64,000 bases of DNA from Candidatus Accumulibacter meliphilus. Its GTDB lineage: Bacteria > Pseudomonadota > Gammaproteobacteria > Burkholderiales > Rhodocyclaceae. How positions within the stretch are numbered: the first letter of the stretch is position 1; every line of letters begins with the position of its first letter. The notes beneath the pieces are model-generated. The model ran no database searches and had not been told where the DNA came from. It was given only the letters and a program-made list of their open reading frames with translations. The stretch lies in NCBI GenBank assembly GCA_003332265.1, contig QPGA01000012.1, forward strand, positions 22,770 to 86,769. Direction: 5' to 3'. This document shows, one piece after another, positions 45,023 to 54,807 of this stretch. The position numbers and the translations under genes were made by a program.

Positions 45023-46699
45023 CTACGCGGCGTCGATCAGGGAGCGGGCGATGACTTTCAGCGCCAGCGTTTCTTCGGCCCCTTCAAAAATCGACAGCAC
45101 GCGCGCATCCAGGAAATAGCGACTGACCGGCGACTCCTCGGCGTAGCCCATGCCGCCATGAATCTGCAGCGCTTCACGGGTTAGCCATTCGGCCGTCCGA
45201 CAGGTAAACAGCTTCACCATGCTGGCTTCCATCTGCCCGGAACCCTCATCCATCAAACGCCCGACGGCGTAGGTGAATTGGCGGGAAACGGTCAGCAGGG
45301 TCGCCATGCGCGCCAACTTGACGAGCGTCAGCTGATACTCGCCGATGGGTTTGCCGAATGCCTTGCGCTCGCCGGCATAGGAAACCGCACGTTCGAAGGC
45401 GGCCTGCATGACACCGATGGCACGTGCGGCCGTCTGAATGCGCCCGCCGGCAAAGCCGGCCATCGTGAAGTAGAAGCCCTTTCCTTCGCCTTCCGGCCCA
45501 CCAACCAGGTTTTCGTCGGGGACGAAAACATTGTCGAAGAAGACTTCATAGGAATGCATTCCACGATAACCGATGGTCGAAATCGCCCGACCGCTGAGCA
45601 CGCCGCCCTGGGCCTGCCGATATTCGAAATCGTGGCCGTCATAGGAGTCCTTTTCGACCAGGAACATGCTCAAGCCCTTGTGGCCAAGCGCGCGGTCGGG
45701 GTTGGAACGTGCGAGAACCAGGAGAACACCCGCTTTGCCGGCCATGGTGCACCAGGTCTTGACGCCGTCGAGCAGCCAGCCGCCATCGCACTTGCTCGCC
45801 TTGAGGCGCATGGCAGCAACGTCGGAGCCGGTATCCGGTTCGGTGACGGCAATGGCACACAGCGGGTCGCCCATCGCCACCAAGGGCAACCACTTCTGTC
45901 GCTGCTCTTCCGTGCCCCCTTTTTGCAGGGCGCGACTGAGAATTTCCGGACGGGTAATCAGGCTGCCTGCGGCACCGAGCGAGCCACGCGAAAGCTCTTC
46001 GGTGACCACGATCATGCCCATGTTGTCTTCATGATCGTCGCTCTGGATGCCGCCGTAGCGTTCCGGAATCGACAGGCCGAAGCAGCCCATTTCGGTCAGC
46101 GGATCGAGAATTTCCTGCGGGATGATGCGGTCCTCGCGATGAATCTCCTCCGCCAGGGGCATCACCACATTGGTCGCCAGCCGGCGAAATGCGTCCTGCA
46201 TCATCAGGGCGTCGTCGCCGAGCATGTAGGCGCCGCTATCACCCTCCAGGGCCACGACCTCGCGGCCCAGAGCCGCCAGATTGTCGGCATCCAGTTGCGC
46301 CTGGCAGAAGGTGGCAAGTGCGCTTGACGCGAAAGCCGCCAGGTCGGCGGCGTGCAGACCGAAACTCTGCGGCCGTGCCCAGAAACGATTATGGATGTTC
46401 TGCAAAGCCTCGGCACAAAAGGCCTGCGCCATCCGCTCTTCCAGACACATACCGTCGCTGTCCGCCGCAGCAGCGGCAAGCTTGTCGGCATACTCCACCG
46501 CAAAACGCGCGGCGGTCGCTTCAGCGGCACACCAGGCCAGATCGAAGCTGGCCATCTGATGTGCGTCCAGTTTCTCGTTCGAGACGCCCTTCTCGCCGGC
46601 GCACTGCTGCTTCACCCAGCTTAGCGATTTCTTGATCAGTGCATCGGCTGCCTGGAGATACTGTCGTGCTTCCTGCGTCCCGTTCTTGACCTCAGTCAT
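45023..46699 (-). CDS. mcd: methylsuccinyl-CoA dehydrogenase
   Basis: 558 residues, longer than most acyl-CoA dehydrogenases (about 380) because of an N-terminal helical domain of about 150 residues, as in Mcd. Flavin/substrate motifs: AIAVTEPDTGSDVAAMRLKA, TWCTMAGKAG, and the C-terminal QIHGGMGYAEESPVSRYFLD. It oxidises (2S)-methylsuccinyl-CoA to mesaconyl-C1-CoA, passing electrons to ETF. It begins the pathway block above ecm and ccr on the same strand. AGGGA lies seven bases upstream of the ATG. Confidence 0.93.
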   Translation of the reverse strand: MTEVKNGTQEARQYLQAADALIKKSLSWVKQQCAGEKGVSNEKLDAHQMASFDLAWCAAEATAARFAVEYADKLAAAAADSDGMCLEERMAQAFCAEALQNIHNRFWARPQSFGLHAADLAAFASSALATFCQAQLDADNLAALGREVVALEGDSGAYMLGDDALMMQDAFRRLATNVVMPLAEEIHREDRIIPQEILDPLTEMGCFGLSIPERYGGIQSDDHEDNMGMIVVTEELSRGSLGAAGSLITRPEILSRALQKGGTEEQRQKWLPLVAMGDPLCAIAVTEPDTGSDVAAMRLKASKCDGGWLLDGVKTWCTMAGKAGVLLVLARSNPDRALGHKGLSMFLVEKDSYDGHDFEYRQAQGGVLSGRAISTIGYRGMHSYEVFFDNVFVPDENLVGGPEGEGKGFYFTMAGFAGGRIQTAARAIGVMQAAFERAVSYAGERKAFGKPIGEYQLTLVKLARMATLLTVSRQFTYAVGRLMDEGSGQMEASMVKLFTCRTAEWLTREALQIHGGMGYAEESPVSRYFLDARVLSIFEGAEETLALKVIARSLIDAA

Positions 46700-46748
46700 G
46701 GCTCATCCCTTTCTTGCTTGCTTGGTACCCGATCGGCTGTTACGTCCC

Positions 46749-48191
46749 TTACTTGCTGGTTCTATTATTGACAATCTGCACAAACGAGCGCGAGCGCAAT
46801 TCGTCGAGGGTGATTCCCGTCGCCAGCACTTCCTGCTCGGTGATCGCTCCGCACGCCATTCCGCGCAGGAAAAAATTCAGCAAGCCCTGCCCTGTCGCCG
46901 CATCGTCGAAAGTATTGCCGACCAGGGTCGCCTGAGCAGCCTTGTTCAGGAAAGCGTTCAGTCGCGCCGAGGCATCCTGCAGACTGCTCAGGAAGAAGGT
47001 ATCGATGGCGGCATAGCGCACCGGTAATTGCCCCGGATTCAAATCCCATCCCTGGTAGTAGCCGTGCCGCAGAGAGTGCATGATATTGTCGTAATGAAGC
47101 TTCCAGGCGCCGTGTACCACGGTGCGGTTCTCGTCCATCTGCTGCGCCGTCAGCGGCGCGTCCTTGGCTGCCTTGTGGGGTCCAATCGGCATACTGGTGG
47201 TCGCGCCGTCGCTGATCGTGATGCCGGTACCGGCGAGGCTGACCTGCATCACGTGGCGGGCAAAATCGCAGGCCGGATGGGTGTGATTCTGATGCGCGGC
47301 GGTGATGTTGCACGAGGCCGTGTAATCGTAAGTCCCGAAAATCGCCGAGCGGCAGCGGCTACCCGCAGCGGCGACCAGTAAGGGCACCGTATTCTCGCCC
47401 TGGTAGTTGATGATCGACTGCGTCGTTTCGATCATGATTTCCATCTTCAGCGAATCTTTCGGGAAACCAAGTCTGGCTTCAAGATTTTCGAGGATCTTCG
47501 CGCAGGTCGACACCTGGCCTGGCGTCGTCACCTTGGGCAGAGTAACGATGAAGTTCTCGGGCAGCTTGCCGCCGGTCTGTTCGGCCAGCCGGGTCAGGAA
47601 AATATCGAGGGTGCGAATCGAGCGCTGCTTGCACTCGTCCGAAAAGGTCTTCACGCGGATACCGATGAACGGCGGCAGCAGGCCTTCGCGCATACCTTTG
47701 GCGACTTCGTCTGCCGCCGCAGCGGCATGGCCATCTTCCTCAGCGTCCGGGCGATTACCGTAGCCATCCTCGAAATCGATGCGGTTGTCCTCAACCGGCT
47801 CGGTTTTCAGCTTCTTCACGACCCGGTTATAAACCGTAAAAGCCAGCCAGGCCGCCTGCTTGGTCTCGCGCACCTGCTCGGGATTCGCTTCCAGCGCACG
47901 CGTCAGACTCGCCAGTTCCATGGCGTTGGTCGGCAAGGTATCGGCGCGCGGCAAACCAAGAGCACGGGCAAAAACACTGTAGCTGGGCGCATAGGTTTCC
48001 AGCGTCTTGAGCGCCACCTCACCCAACTTGGCGGCAAAACCGGCCTTGAGCAGATTGGCCCCCCCGTAAACCGTGTGCACCGGCTGCCGGTCAAAAGAAT
48101 CTGCCGGATAATGGGACTTGAACGCTTCGTTGGAAGCGTGCAACTCGCCACAATAGGCAGCTACTTCGTCATGGGTCAGTGTGAGTTTCAT
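46749..48191 (-). CDS. DUF6986 CitE-like aldolase, function unknown
   Basis: 480 residues. The core keeps positions seen in HpcH/CitE lyases: RIDFEDGYGNRP (acidic metal ligand; compare GNLEDAIP in Mcl), MEIMIETTQSIIN (Glu ligand; compare LLETAQGV) and AIFGTYDYTAS (compare LGPADLAAS). The family is uncharacterised. It is the first gene of the EMC set, 49 bp before mcd, making it a candidate C-C lyase or synthase of a pathway acyl-CoA such as citramalyl-CoA; no assay or specific signature shows which. ATG 48191 has GGAGG six bases upstream; the longer frame to 48230 does not. Confidence 0.8.
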   Translation of the reverse strand: MKLTLTHDEVAAYCGELHASNEAFKSHYPADSFDRQPVHTVYGGANLLKAGFAAKLGEVALKTLETYAPSYSVFARALGLPRADTLPTNAMELASLTRALEANPEQVRETKQAAWLAFTVYNRVVKKLKTEPVEDNRIDFEDGYGNRPDAEEDGHAAAAADEVAKGMREGLLPPFIGIRVKTFSDECKQRSIRTLDIFLTRLAEQTGGKLPENFIVTLPKVTTPGQVSTCAKILENLEARLGFPKDSLKMEIMIETTQSIINYQGENTVPLLVAAAGSRCRSAIFGTYDYTASCNITAAHQNHTHPACDFARHVMQVSLAGTGITISDGATTSMPIGPHKAAKDAPLTAQQMDENRTVVHGAWKLHYDNIMHSLRHGYYQGWDLNPGQLPVRYAAIDTFFLSSLQDASARLNAFLNKAAQATLVGNTFDDAATGQGLLNFFLRGMACGAITEQEVLATGITLDELRSRSFVQIVNNRTSK

Positions 48192-48886
48192 GTCCAGCCT
48201 CCATAATTGCGCACAATAGATATCCGCCACTATTATGCGGTTGTCTTGATCAATTATTCCCCGTCGCTGAGAATGATTCTATCGACGATCGTGGTGCAAG
48301 GCAACACGCTCACGGCTCTCGAAAAGCAATCTCTTACGTCTTATACAAAACGCAAGACAGAAGACTTACGCGCGCCAGGCCTTGCCGAAGGCCTTGAAGG
48401 TCAGCGCCTCGACCGAGCGCCTGCCTCGCCATCGTTCGCCCGCGGACAAACTGCCTGTGCTGGCCAGGTTTTTTGGGATGATCGCCATTTTCCGGATCGC
48501 CCCATTACTCGCCGCGAACAGAATGTGCTTACGATAAAAGATAAGCAGCCGCATTCATCAATGTAATCGTCCGCGAGAGGAAGACGGGTAATTCGCCCCT
48601 CGTCGGACTCAAGACGGTCCATTCCCGGGCCCCTCTGGCCGACAAAGCAGCTCTTCAGCGACGCCTGCACTGCATTGAGCGATGCTCCGAAGCTTATTGC
48701 CGATGACCCCTTGCCGGTCAGTTTCTAATGGCCCATTGGGCGAACGACCGCTACTCTATAATGCAATCGCTTTGATGACTTCGGGGTATTCAGGAAATTC
48801 ACCTGTGCTAGCTCAGACGTAGCAGCAGCGCCAGCGGCATCACCGTCTAGCGGCGACCATGCACCCCAGGCCCGACCGCAATACAA
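48192..48886. other. intergenic region without a recognised gene
   Basis: 695 bp upstream of the EMC operon and downstream of meh, both on the minus strand. Short open frames (for example 48366-48554 and 48401-48670, minus) show no known motif. It must contain the promoter of the EMC operon, but no confident -10/-35 pair was found. Confidence 0.5.
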
Positions 48887-49750
48887 CTACGATGGCATGA
48901 GCTCGGCGTTGGCGCTCATGGCCACCACGCCGTCGGGCGCCTGCGCCTCGAGAGACATCTGGCCGTCCTTGCCGGCGCACACGAGGCGAAACGGGGCCAG
49001 GTCAAAAAGCGGCGCCAGTCCGCGGAAGCTGAAGCTGGCTACTGGGCGCAGCGAATTCTTTCGCAGCAGCTCGATCAGCAAGATGGCGGTCAAGGGGCCA
49101 TGCACCACCAGCCCCGGATAGCCTTCTTCCTCGACCGCATACGGCCGGTCGTAGTGAATGCGATGGGCATTGAAAGTCAGTGCTGAGAAGCGAAACAGGA
49201 GCTTCGGGTCCGGCGTCACAATGTGCGACCACGCTCCATCCTCGACGGGCGGCCACTCGATCACCGGCGGGCGAGCAAGCACCGGGCCCGGTTCGCGATA
49301 GACGATGTCCTGCTCTTCCTCGATGCACAACACATCCTCCTGATAGAAGCGGCAAAGCACGGAAACAAAGGCCAGCGACCCGGATCGCCCCGATTTCTGC
49401 CGGACATCGCGAATCACGGCCTCGCGCCGCGCCGGCTGACCGATCAGTAGCGGCCGGTGGAAGCGCATGCGAGCACCGGCAAACATCCGGCGCGGATAGG
49501 GAATCGGCGGCATGAAGCCGCCACGCTGTGGGTGCCCGTCGACATCGAGCTGCGCCTGCGCTGCCCGAGGAAGAAAGTAAAACCAGTGCCACAGCGGCGG
49601 CAGCGGGCTACCCTTGGCGAAGCGCGTCGTCGTGTCGTCCAGCGTCGCGGCCGCCGCCAAGGCCGGCGCCAGAGCCAGTTCATCGTCGGTGATCTCACTG
49701 CAGCCAATCCATGCTGCATAGTCTGCTATCGCGTCCGTCATCAGGTCCAT
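48887..49750 (-). CDS. meh: mesaconyl-C4-CoA hydratase (FAS1-like dehydratase)
   Basis: 287 residues of the HTD2/FAS1-like hot-dog family: LPPLWHWFYFLPRAAQ, GGFMPPIPYPRRMFAGARM and, near the C-terminus, FNAHRIHYDRPYAVEEEGYP and VVHGPLTAILLIELL. This matches mesaconyl-C4-CoA hydratase of the 3-hydroxypropionate bicycle, which gives (S)-citramalyl-CoA. Assignment rests on family plus its position divergent from mct. The start has no clear ribosome site; ATG 49741 is an alternative. Repeat copy F begins five bases upstream. Confidence 0.82.
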   Translation of the reverse strand: MDLMTDAIADYAAWIGCSEITDDELALAPALAAAATLDDTTTRFAKGSPLPPLWHWFYFLPRAAQAQLDVDGHPQRGGFMPPIPYPRRMFAGARMRFHRPLLIGQPARREAVIRDVRQKSGRSGSLAFVSVLCRFYQEDVLCIEEEQDIVYREPGPVLARPPVIEWPPVEDGAWSHIVTPDPKLLFRFSALTFNAHRIHYDRPYAVEEEGYPGLVVHGPLTAILLIELLRKNSLRPVASFSFRGLAPLFDLAPFRLVCAGKDGQMSLEAQAPDGVVAMSANAELMPS

Positions 49751-49754
49751 CCAA

Positions 49755-49880
49755 TAATGTGAAAGTCGCGCCCGCGACTCACGAATCTCCTTTCTCCCCT
49801 GGCGGGAGAAAGGCCGGAAAAGAGGGGGCGGTCATGCCTTTCGTGATCAGGGGGTCTCCACATATCATGAATCATGACCG
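49755..49880 (-). repeat. dispersed 122-bp repeat, copy F
   Basis: Reverse-oriented copy (TAATGTGAAAGTCGCG to ATCATGACCG) occupying half of the 372-bp divergent gap between meh and mct. Confidence 0.85.
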
Positions 49881-50010
49881 CCTGAGAGTTCGCCCCACCG
49901 GCATTCGGCAAGTACAGCACAGCCTTCCGTCAAACTCAAGCCGTCGCACGACCATCGCGCGCCGCTACCCAAAAACTCGGAGCGCGTGCGCCTGGCCCCC
50001 CCTTTTCCCA

Positions 50011-50016
50011 TATACT
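50011..50016 (+). promoter_or_regulatory. -10-like element upstream of mct
   Basis: TATACT in the meh-mct gap, 107 bp before the mct ATG. No good -35 lies 17 bp upstream, so activation may be needed or the site may be chance. Confidence 0.35.
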
Positions 50017-50122
50017 GTGCGCTCCGCGTCCGGACAGGAGCCAGCCTTGAGCAAGGTGGCGCTTCGCTCACCTGGCGAATCGATGGGCGCCCTACGGCAG
50101 GCAGGCAGGATTGGTGAAACTC

Positions 50123-51343
50123 ATGGACGGAATTCTAAAGGGCTTGCGCGTCGTCGAAGGATCGGCTTTCGTCGCCGCACCGCTTGGCGGCATGACGCTG
50201 GCCCAGCTCGGCGCCGACGTCATTCGCTTCGACCCGATAGGTGGCGGCCTCGATTATGGTCGCTGGCCAGTGACCCTTGATGGCCAGCACAGCCTGTTCT
50301 GGGCCGGCATGAACAAGGGCAAGCGTTCAATCGCCGTCAATCTCCGCAATCCCCGCGGTCAGGCATTGCTGACCCAGCTGATCTGTGCGCCCGGCGACAA
50401 CGCCGGCCTGTTCAGCACCAACTTCCCGGCCGAGGGCTGGCTGAGCTACGAAGCACTGAAAGCCCATCGTCAGGACCTGATCATGGTCAACCTCACCGGT
50501 CGCCGCGACGGCAGTTCCGAAGTCGATTACACGGTGAACCCGCAGGTCGGCCTGCCCTACATGACCGGGCCGAGCAATTCCCCGGAAGTGGTCAACCATG
50601 TCTTTCCTGCCTGGGACTTCATCAGCGGCCAGATGATTGCCATCGGCATGCTCGCCGCCGAAAGGCAGCGGCGCCTGACCGGTGAAGGACAGTTGGTGCG
50701 CCTAGCGCTGAAGGACGTGGCACTGGCGATGCTCGGCAACGTCGGCATGATCGCCGAGGTGATGGTCAACGACGCCGACCGACCGAAGCAGGGAAACTAC
50801 CTGTACGGCGCCTTCGGGCGCGATTTTCAGACTCTCGACGGCAAGCGCCTGATGATCGTCGGACTGACCCGCAGGCAGTGGCGCAGCCTGATCAAGGCAA
50901 CCGGATTAAAAGAGTCGATCGACGCCCTCGGGGTCCGCCTCGGCCTCGATCTTGACGACGAAGGCAATCGCTTTCGCGCCCGCCAGCAGATCGCTGCCCT
51001 GATCGAAGCCTGGTGCCAGGCGCGGACGCTGGCCGAAGCCGCAGCCATCCTCGATGAGCACCGCGTCACCTGGGGCCCTTATCGCAGCGTTCGCGAGGCG
51101 CTGGCCAACGATCCCGATTGCTCAATTGACAATCCGCTGTTCACCATGACCGAGCAGCCTGGCGTCGGCAGCTACCTGATGCCCACAACGCCGCTCGACT
51201 TCAGCGGCTCGCCACGCCTGCCGGCGCTGCCGGCGCCGGCACTGGGTGAGCACACCGACCAGATTCTGCTCGAAGTTCTCGGCATGAGCGAAGCGGAAGT
51301 TGGCCGCCTGCATGACGCCGGTGTCGTCGCCGGGCCGGCCTGA
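50123..51343 (+). CDS. mct: mesaconyl-CoA C1-C4 CoA transferase
   Basis: 406 residues of the family III (CaiB/BaiF) CoA transferases; the Chloroflexus enzyme is of the same size. Diagnostic N-terminus: [20 protein letters not shown], then [20 protein letters not shown], then [16 protein letters not shown]. It moves CoA within mesaconate from C1 to C4 without free acid release. ATG 50123 is chosen because it matches family starts and has GGTGA upstream; TTG 50111 and GTG 50114 are possible. It precedes mcl by 88 bp. Confidence 0.87.
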   Translation: MDGILKGLRVVEGSAFVAAPLGGMTLAQLGADVIRFDPIGGGLDYGRWPVTLDGQHSLFWAGMNKGKRSIAVNLRNPRGQALLTQLICAPGDNAGLFSTNFPAEGWLSYEALKAHRQDLIMVNLTGRRDGSSEVDYTVNPQVGLPYMTGPSNSPEVVNHVFPAWDFISGQMIAIGMLAAERQRRLTGEGQLVRLALKDVALAMLGNVGMIAEVMVNDADRPKQGNYLYGAFGRDFQTLDGKRLMIVGLTRRQWRSLIKATGLKESIDALGVRLGLDLDDEGNRFRARQQIAALIEAWCQARTLAEAAAILDEHRVTWGPYRSVREALANDPDCSIDNPLFTMTEQPGVGSYLMPTTPLDFSGSPRLPALPAPALGEHTDQILLEVLGMSEAEVGRLHDAGVVAGPA

Positions 51344-51431
51344 AATCTTCGCCGACGAGACTTTGGCCTCTTGTGGCCACCTCGTGCCACCTTTGCCAAC
51401 CAGACCGTTTCTTTCACCAGGGGAAAACGCC

Positions 51432-52475
51432 ATGAAGCTACCCGTCCATTTCTACAAGCCGCTCGCCATTGGCGCGCCACCACCCCTGCGCGAATTACCG
51501 GTGCGACCGGAGCGAATGATCCATTTCTTCCCACCGCACATCGAAAAAATCCGTGCCAAAGTGCCGGAGACGGCCAGGAGATGCGATGTGATGTGCGGCA
51601 ACCTCGAGGACGCGATCCCGATCGAGTCGAAAGAGGCCGCCCGTGCCGGCTTCATCGAAGTTCTCGAGAACAACGACTTCGGCGACACGGGCATGTGGGT
51701 GCGCATCAATGCGCTGAACAGCCCCTGGGTTCTCGACGACCTCAGCGAAATCATCAAACATGTCGGCAACAAGCTCGACGTAATCATGATTCCCAAAGTC
51801 GAGGGGCCATGGGATATTCACTTCGTCGATCAGTACGTCGCTCTGCTCGAGGCGAGGTACGCGATCCGCAAGCCGATTCTGCTGCACGCCCTGCTCGAAA
51901 CCGCGCAGGGGGTGACCAACGTCGAGGCGATCTGTGGCGCCAGTCCTCGCATGCACGGCCTGAGCCTCGGCCCGGCCGACCTGGCCGCGTCGCGCGGCAT
52001 GAAAACCACCCGCGTCGGTGGCGGCCACCCCGGTTACGGCGTTCTCGCCGACGTGCAGGAAGGCCAGGAACAGCGCGCTTTCTTTCAGCAGGATCTGTGG
52101 CATTACACGGTGGCGCGCATGGTCGATGCGGCCGTGGCCCACGGCCTGCACTCGTTCTACGGCCCGTTCGGCGATCTCAAGGACGAAGCGGCCTGCGAAG
52201 CGCAATTCCGCAATGCTTTCCTGATGGGCTGCTCCGGCGCCTGGTCGCTGGCACCGAACCAGATTGCCATTGCCAAGCGCGTCTTCAGCCCCGACGTCAA
52301 GGAAGTCCTGTTCGCCAAACGCATCCTGGAAGCGATGCCCGATGGCAGCGGGGTAGCGACCATCGACGGCAAGATGCAGGACGACGCGACCTGGAAACAG
52401 GCACGGGTGATCGTCGATCTGGCCAGCCTGGTGGCCAGGCGAGATCCGGATCTGGCGGCAGCCTATGGCCTTTAA
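51432..52475 (+). CDS. mcl: malyl-CoA / beta-methylmalyl-CoA lyase
   Basis: 347 residues of the HpcH/CitE family. Motifs: [18 protein letters not shown] (metal Glu/Asp), [25 protein letters not shown] and [14 protein letters not shown]. It cleaves beta-methylmalyl-CoA to glyoxylate and propionyl-CoA, and malyl-CoA to glyoxylate and acetyl-CoA. It lies between mct and mch. ATG 51432 has a weak upstream site. The TAA stop (52473-52475) is shared with the edge of repeat copy G. Confidence 0.93.
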   Translation: MKLPVHFYKPLAIGAPPPLRELPVRPERMIHFFPPHIEKIRAKVPETARRCDVMCGNLEDAIPIESKEAARAGFIEVLENNDFGDTGMWVRINALNSPWVLDDLSEIIKHVGNKLDVIMIPKVEGPWDIHFVDQYVALLEARYAIRKPILLHALLETAQGVTNVEAICGASPRMHGLSLGPADLAASRGMKTTRVGGGHPGYGVLADVQEGQEQRAFFQQDLWHYTVARMVDAAVAHGLHSFYGPFGDLKDEAACEAQFRNAFLMGCSGAWSLAPNQIAIAKRVFSPDVKEVLFAKRILEAMPDGSGVATIDGKMQDDATWKQARVIVDLASLVARRDPDLAAAYGL

Positions 52476-52593
52476 TGTGAAAGTCGCGTATGCGACTCAC
52501 GAACCTCCCGTCTCCCCTCGCGGGAGAAGGGCCGGGGGAAGAGGGGACGGTCATGACTTTCATCATCCGGGGTATCTCGACTGTCATGACCGT
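52473..52593 (-). repeat. dispersed 122-bp repeat, copy G (tandem with H)
   Basis: Reverse orientation; begins with the TAA that is also the mcl stop, ends CATGACCGT, flanked by TA. Confidence 0.88.
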
Positions 52594-52717
52594 TAATGTG
52601 AAAGTCGCGTATGCGACTCACGAACCTCCCTTCTCCACCTGCGGGAGAAGGGCCGGGAGAAGAGGGGGACGGTCATGACTTTCATCATCCGGGGTATCTC
52701 GACAAGTCATGACCGTT
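52594..52717 (-). repeat. dispersed 122-bp repeat, copy H (tandem with G)
   Basis: Second unit of the reverse tandem pair, period 121 bp. An apparent 62-residue open frame at 52490-52678 is only repeat sequence. Confidence 0.88.
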
Positions 52718-52752
52718 AGCGCGGCAATCGACAACAGCAGGGAGAAAAGAAA

Positions 52753-53832
52753 ATGAGCGAGAAAACCAGATGGGGCAATTTCTTCGAGGACTTTAGCGTC
52801 GGCCAGACCATCGTCCATGCGACGCCGCGGACAATCACCGAAGGTGACGTGGCCCTATACACAGCGCTGACCGGCTCGCGCTTTGCCCTGACCTCGGCCG
52901 ACACCTTCGCGCACAGCCTGTCCTTCCTACGTTCCCCGGTGGACAATCTCTTGGCCTTCAACGTGGTATTCGGCAAGACCGTGCCCGATATCTCGCTCAA
53001 TGCCATTGCCAACCTCGGCTACGCCGCTGGGCGCTTTGGCCACCGCGTCTACCCAGGAGACACGCTCACCGCCGATTCGACGGTGATCGGGCTCAAGGAG
53101 AACCGCGACGGCAAGACAGGCATCGTCTACGTGCGCTCATGCGGCGTCAATCAGCGTGGCCAAATTGCTCTCGACTACTGCCGTTGGGTCATGGTTCGCA
53201 AGCGCGACCCGGCGTCACCGGCGCCCGAAACGGTCATTCCCGAGCTACACGATGCCGTGCCGGCGAGCGACCTGGTCATCCCGCCCGGAATCAGGGTGGA
53301 AGGCTACGACACCGCCCTCTCCGGCAGTACCGATCTATGGGACGACTATCGGGTCGGGGAAAGAATCGATCATCTCGACGGGATGACCATCGAAGAAAGC
53401 GAGCACATGATGGCCACCCGCCTGTACCAGAACACGGCGCGGGTACACTTCAACCAGCACGCGGAACAGAGCGGACGCTTCGGACGCCGCATCGTCTATG
53501 GTGGCTACATCATCAGCTTGGCGCGCTCGCTGTCGTTCAACGGCCTGGCCAATGCCTTCAGCATCGTGGCGATCAATGCCGGCAGGCATGTTGCGCCAGC
53601 ATTCGCCGGCGATACGGTCTACGCCTGGTCGGAAATCATCGAACAGATGTCCTTGCCTGGCCGCCATGACCTGGGGGCACTGCGCGTGCGTACGGTGGCG
53701 ACCAAGGACCGCAGCTGCGCCGACTTCCCATACAAGCAGGCCGACGGTTCCTACGATCCAAGCGTCCTCCTCGACTTCGACTATACGGTCCTGATGCCGA
53801 AAAGACCGGGGAGTAGCCCACCGCCGGCATGA
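52753..53832 (+). CDS. mch: mesaconyl-C1-CoA hydratase (beta-methylmalyl-CoA dehydratase)
   Basis: 359 residues with two MaoC-type halves: NFFEDFSVGQTIVHATPRTI, then DYRVGERIDHLDGMTIEESE. The pattern YQNTARVHFNQHAE and RIVYGGYIISLARSLSFNGL is diagnostic of mesaconyl-CoA hydratase. It interconverts mesaconyl-C1-CoA and beta-methylmalyl-CoA, the substrate of Mcl just upstream. AGGGAGAA precedes the ATG. Copies G and H separate it from mcl. Confidence 0.93.
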   Translation: MSEKTRWGNFFEDFSVGQTIVHATPRTITEGDVALYTALTGSRFALTSADTFAHSLSFLRSPVDNLLAFNVVFGKTVPDISLNAIANLGYAAGRFGHRVYPGDTLTADSTVIGLKENRDGKTGIVYVRSCGVNQRGQIALDYCRWVMVRKRDPASPAPETVIPELHDAVPASDLVIPPGIRVEGYDTALSGSTDLWDDYRVGERIDHLDGMTIEESEHMMATRLYQNTARVHFNQHAEQSGRFGRRIVYGGYIISLARSLSFNGLANAFSIVAINAGRHVAPAFAGDTVYAWSEIIEQMSLPGRHDLGALRVRTVATKDRSCADFPYKQADGSYDPSVLLDFDYTVLMPKRPGSSPPPA

Positions 53833-53936
53833 GCACTGACCAGCAAGCGGGTGGCATCGCCGCCCGCATCGGCAGCACGAGCACCGGCACCGGACCAAGC
53901 TGCTGCAAAAAGGCGGCGAGCGAACAAATGCTGCCT

Positions 53937-54060
53937 AACGGTCATGACATGTCGAGATACCCCGAATCATGAAAGTCATGACCGTTTCCCTCTTCCCCAG
54001 ACCCTTCTCCCGCGAGGGGAGAAGGGCGCGTCGTGAGTCGCTTGCGCGACTTTCACATTA
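53937..54060 (+). repeat. dispersed 122-bp repeat, copy I
   Basis: Full copy, ACGGTCATGACATG to TTTCACATTA, flanked by TA, in the 378-bp gap between mch and the oxidoreductase operon. The rest of that gap shows no gene. Confidence 0.88.
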
Positions 54061-54210
54061 GCGGAGGCCGATTCTGACGGCTTTCCGGAAAAGCACGGCA
54101 GCCGGCGATCCAGATCGAGGTCGATGTTTTCAATGAACTCGAACTGAGCTATGCTGCGCAAACTTCAAAACGACACCGATGTACAACCGAAGTTCAACAC
54201 TGGAGGAAAC

Positions 54211-54807
54211 ATGTTCCAAGTCCGAATACATGGTCGCGGTGGCCAGGGCGTGGTTACCGCTGCCGAGATGTTGTCGATTGCCGCATTCGAGGAAGGCCGC
54301 CATGCACAGGCTTTTCCGAGCTTCGGATCGGAGCGCACCGGCGCCCCGGTAGTCGCTTTTTGCCGTATCGCTGACCAGGAGATCCGGCTGCGTGAGCCAA
54401 TCATGGAGCCCGATGCCCTGATCATTCAGGATCCGACCCTGCTCTTCCAGGTGGATGTCTTCTCCGGCTTGAAGAAAGGCGGCTATATCCTGATCAATAC
54501 CAGTCGCAGCTTTACCGAGTTGGGCCTTGCCGATTTTGTCCGTGACTGGCCGGCAGACCGGCTGCTCACCGTCCCGGCCACCGATCTCAGTCGCAAGCAC
54601 GTCGGCCGGCCAATGCCCAATGTTCCCTTGCTGGCCGGATTCGCCGCCGCCTCCGGAATCATCCGCCTGGAGTCGGTGATCAAGGCCATCAATACCAAGT
54701 TCTCGGAGAAGATCGCCAGCAACAACATCGCCGCCGCCAGCGAGGCTTATCAGTTCGTCCTTGACGAAGTTGCCGGGGCAAGTCACGAGGAGGCCGCACA
54801 TGCTTAA
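54211..54807 (+). CDS. 2-oxoacid:acceptor oxidoreductase, gamma subunit
   Basis: 198 residues, the usual size for the gamma subunit of pyruvate/2-ketoacid oxidoreductases. N-terminal VRIHGRGGQGVVTAAEML, central FPSFGSERTGAPVVAFCRI, and DALIIQDPTLL. It binds CoA/structural contacts in the heteromeric enzyme. ATG 54211 has GGAGG four bases upstream; the frame to 54151 adds unrelated residues. It overlaps the alpha gene by eight bases. Confidence 0.92.
   Translation: MFQVRIHGRGGQGVVTAAEMLSIAAFEEGRHAQAFPSFGSERTGAPVVAFCRIADQEIRLREPIMEPDALIIQDPTLLFQVDVFSGLKKGGYILINTSRSFTELGLADFVRDWPADRLLTVPATDLSRKHVGRPMPNVPLLAGFAAASGIIRLESVIKAINTKFSEKIASNNIAAASEAYQFVLDEVAGASHEEAAHA

Noticed and set aside
52490-52678. 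62-codon open frame between mcl and mch
   Set aside because: Entirely within repeat copies G and H; the same phantom peptide can be read from other copies.
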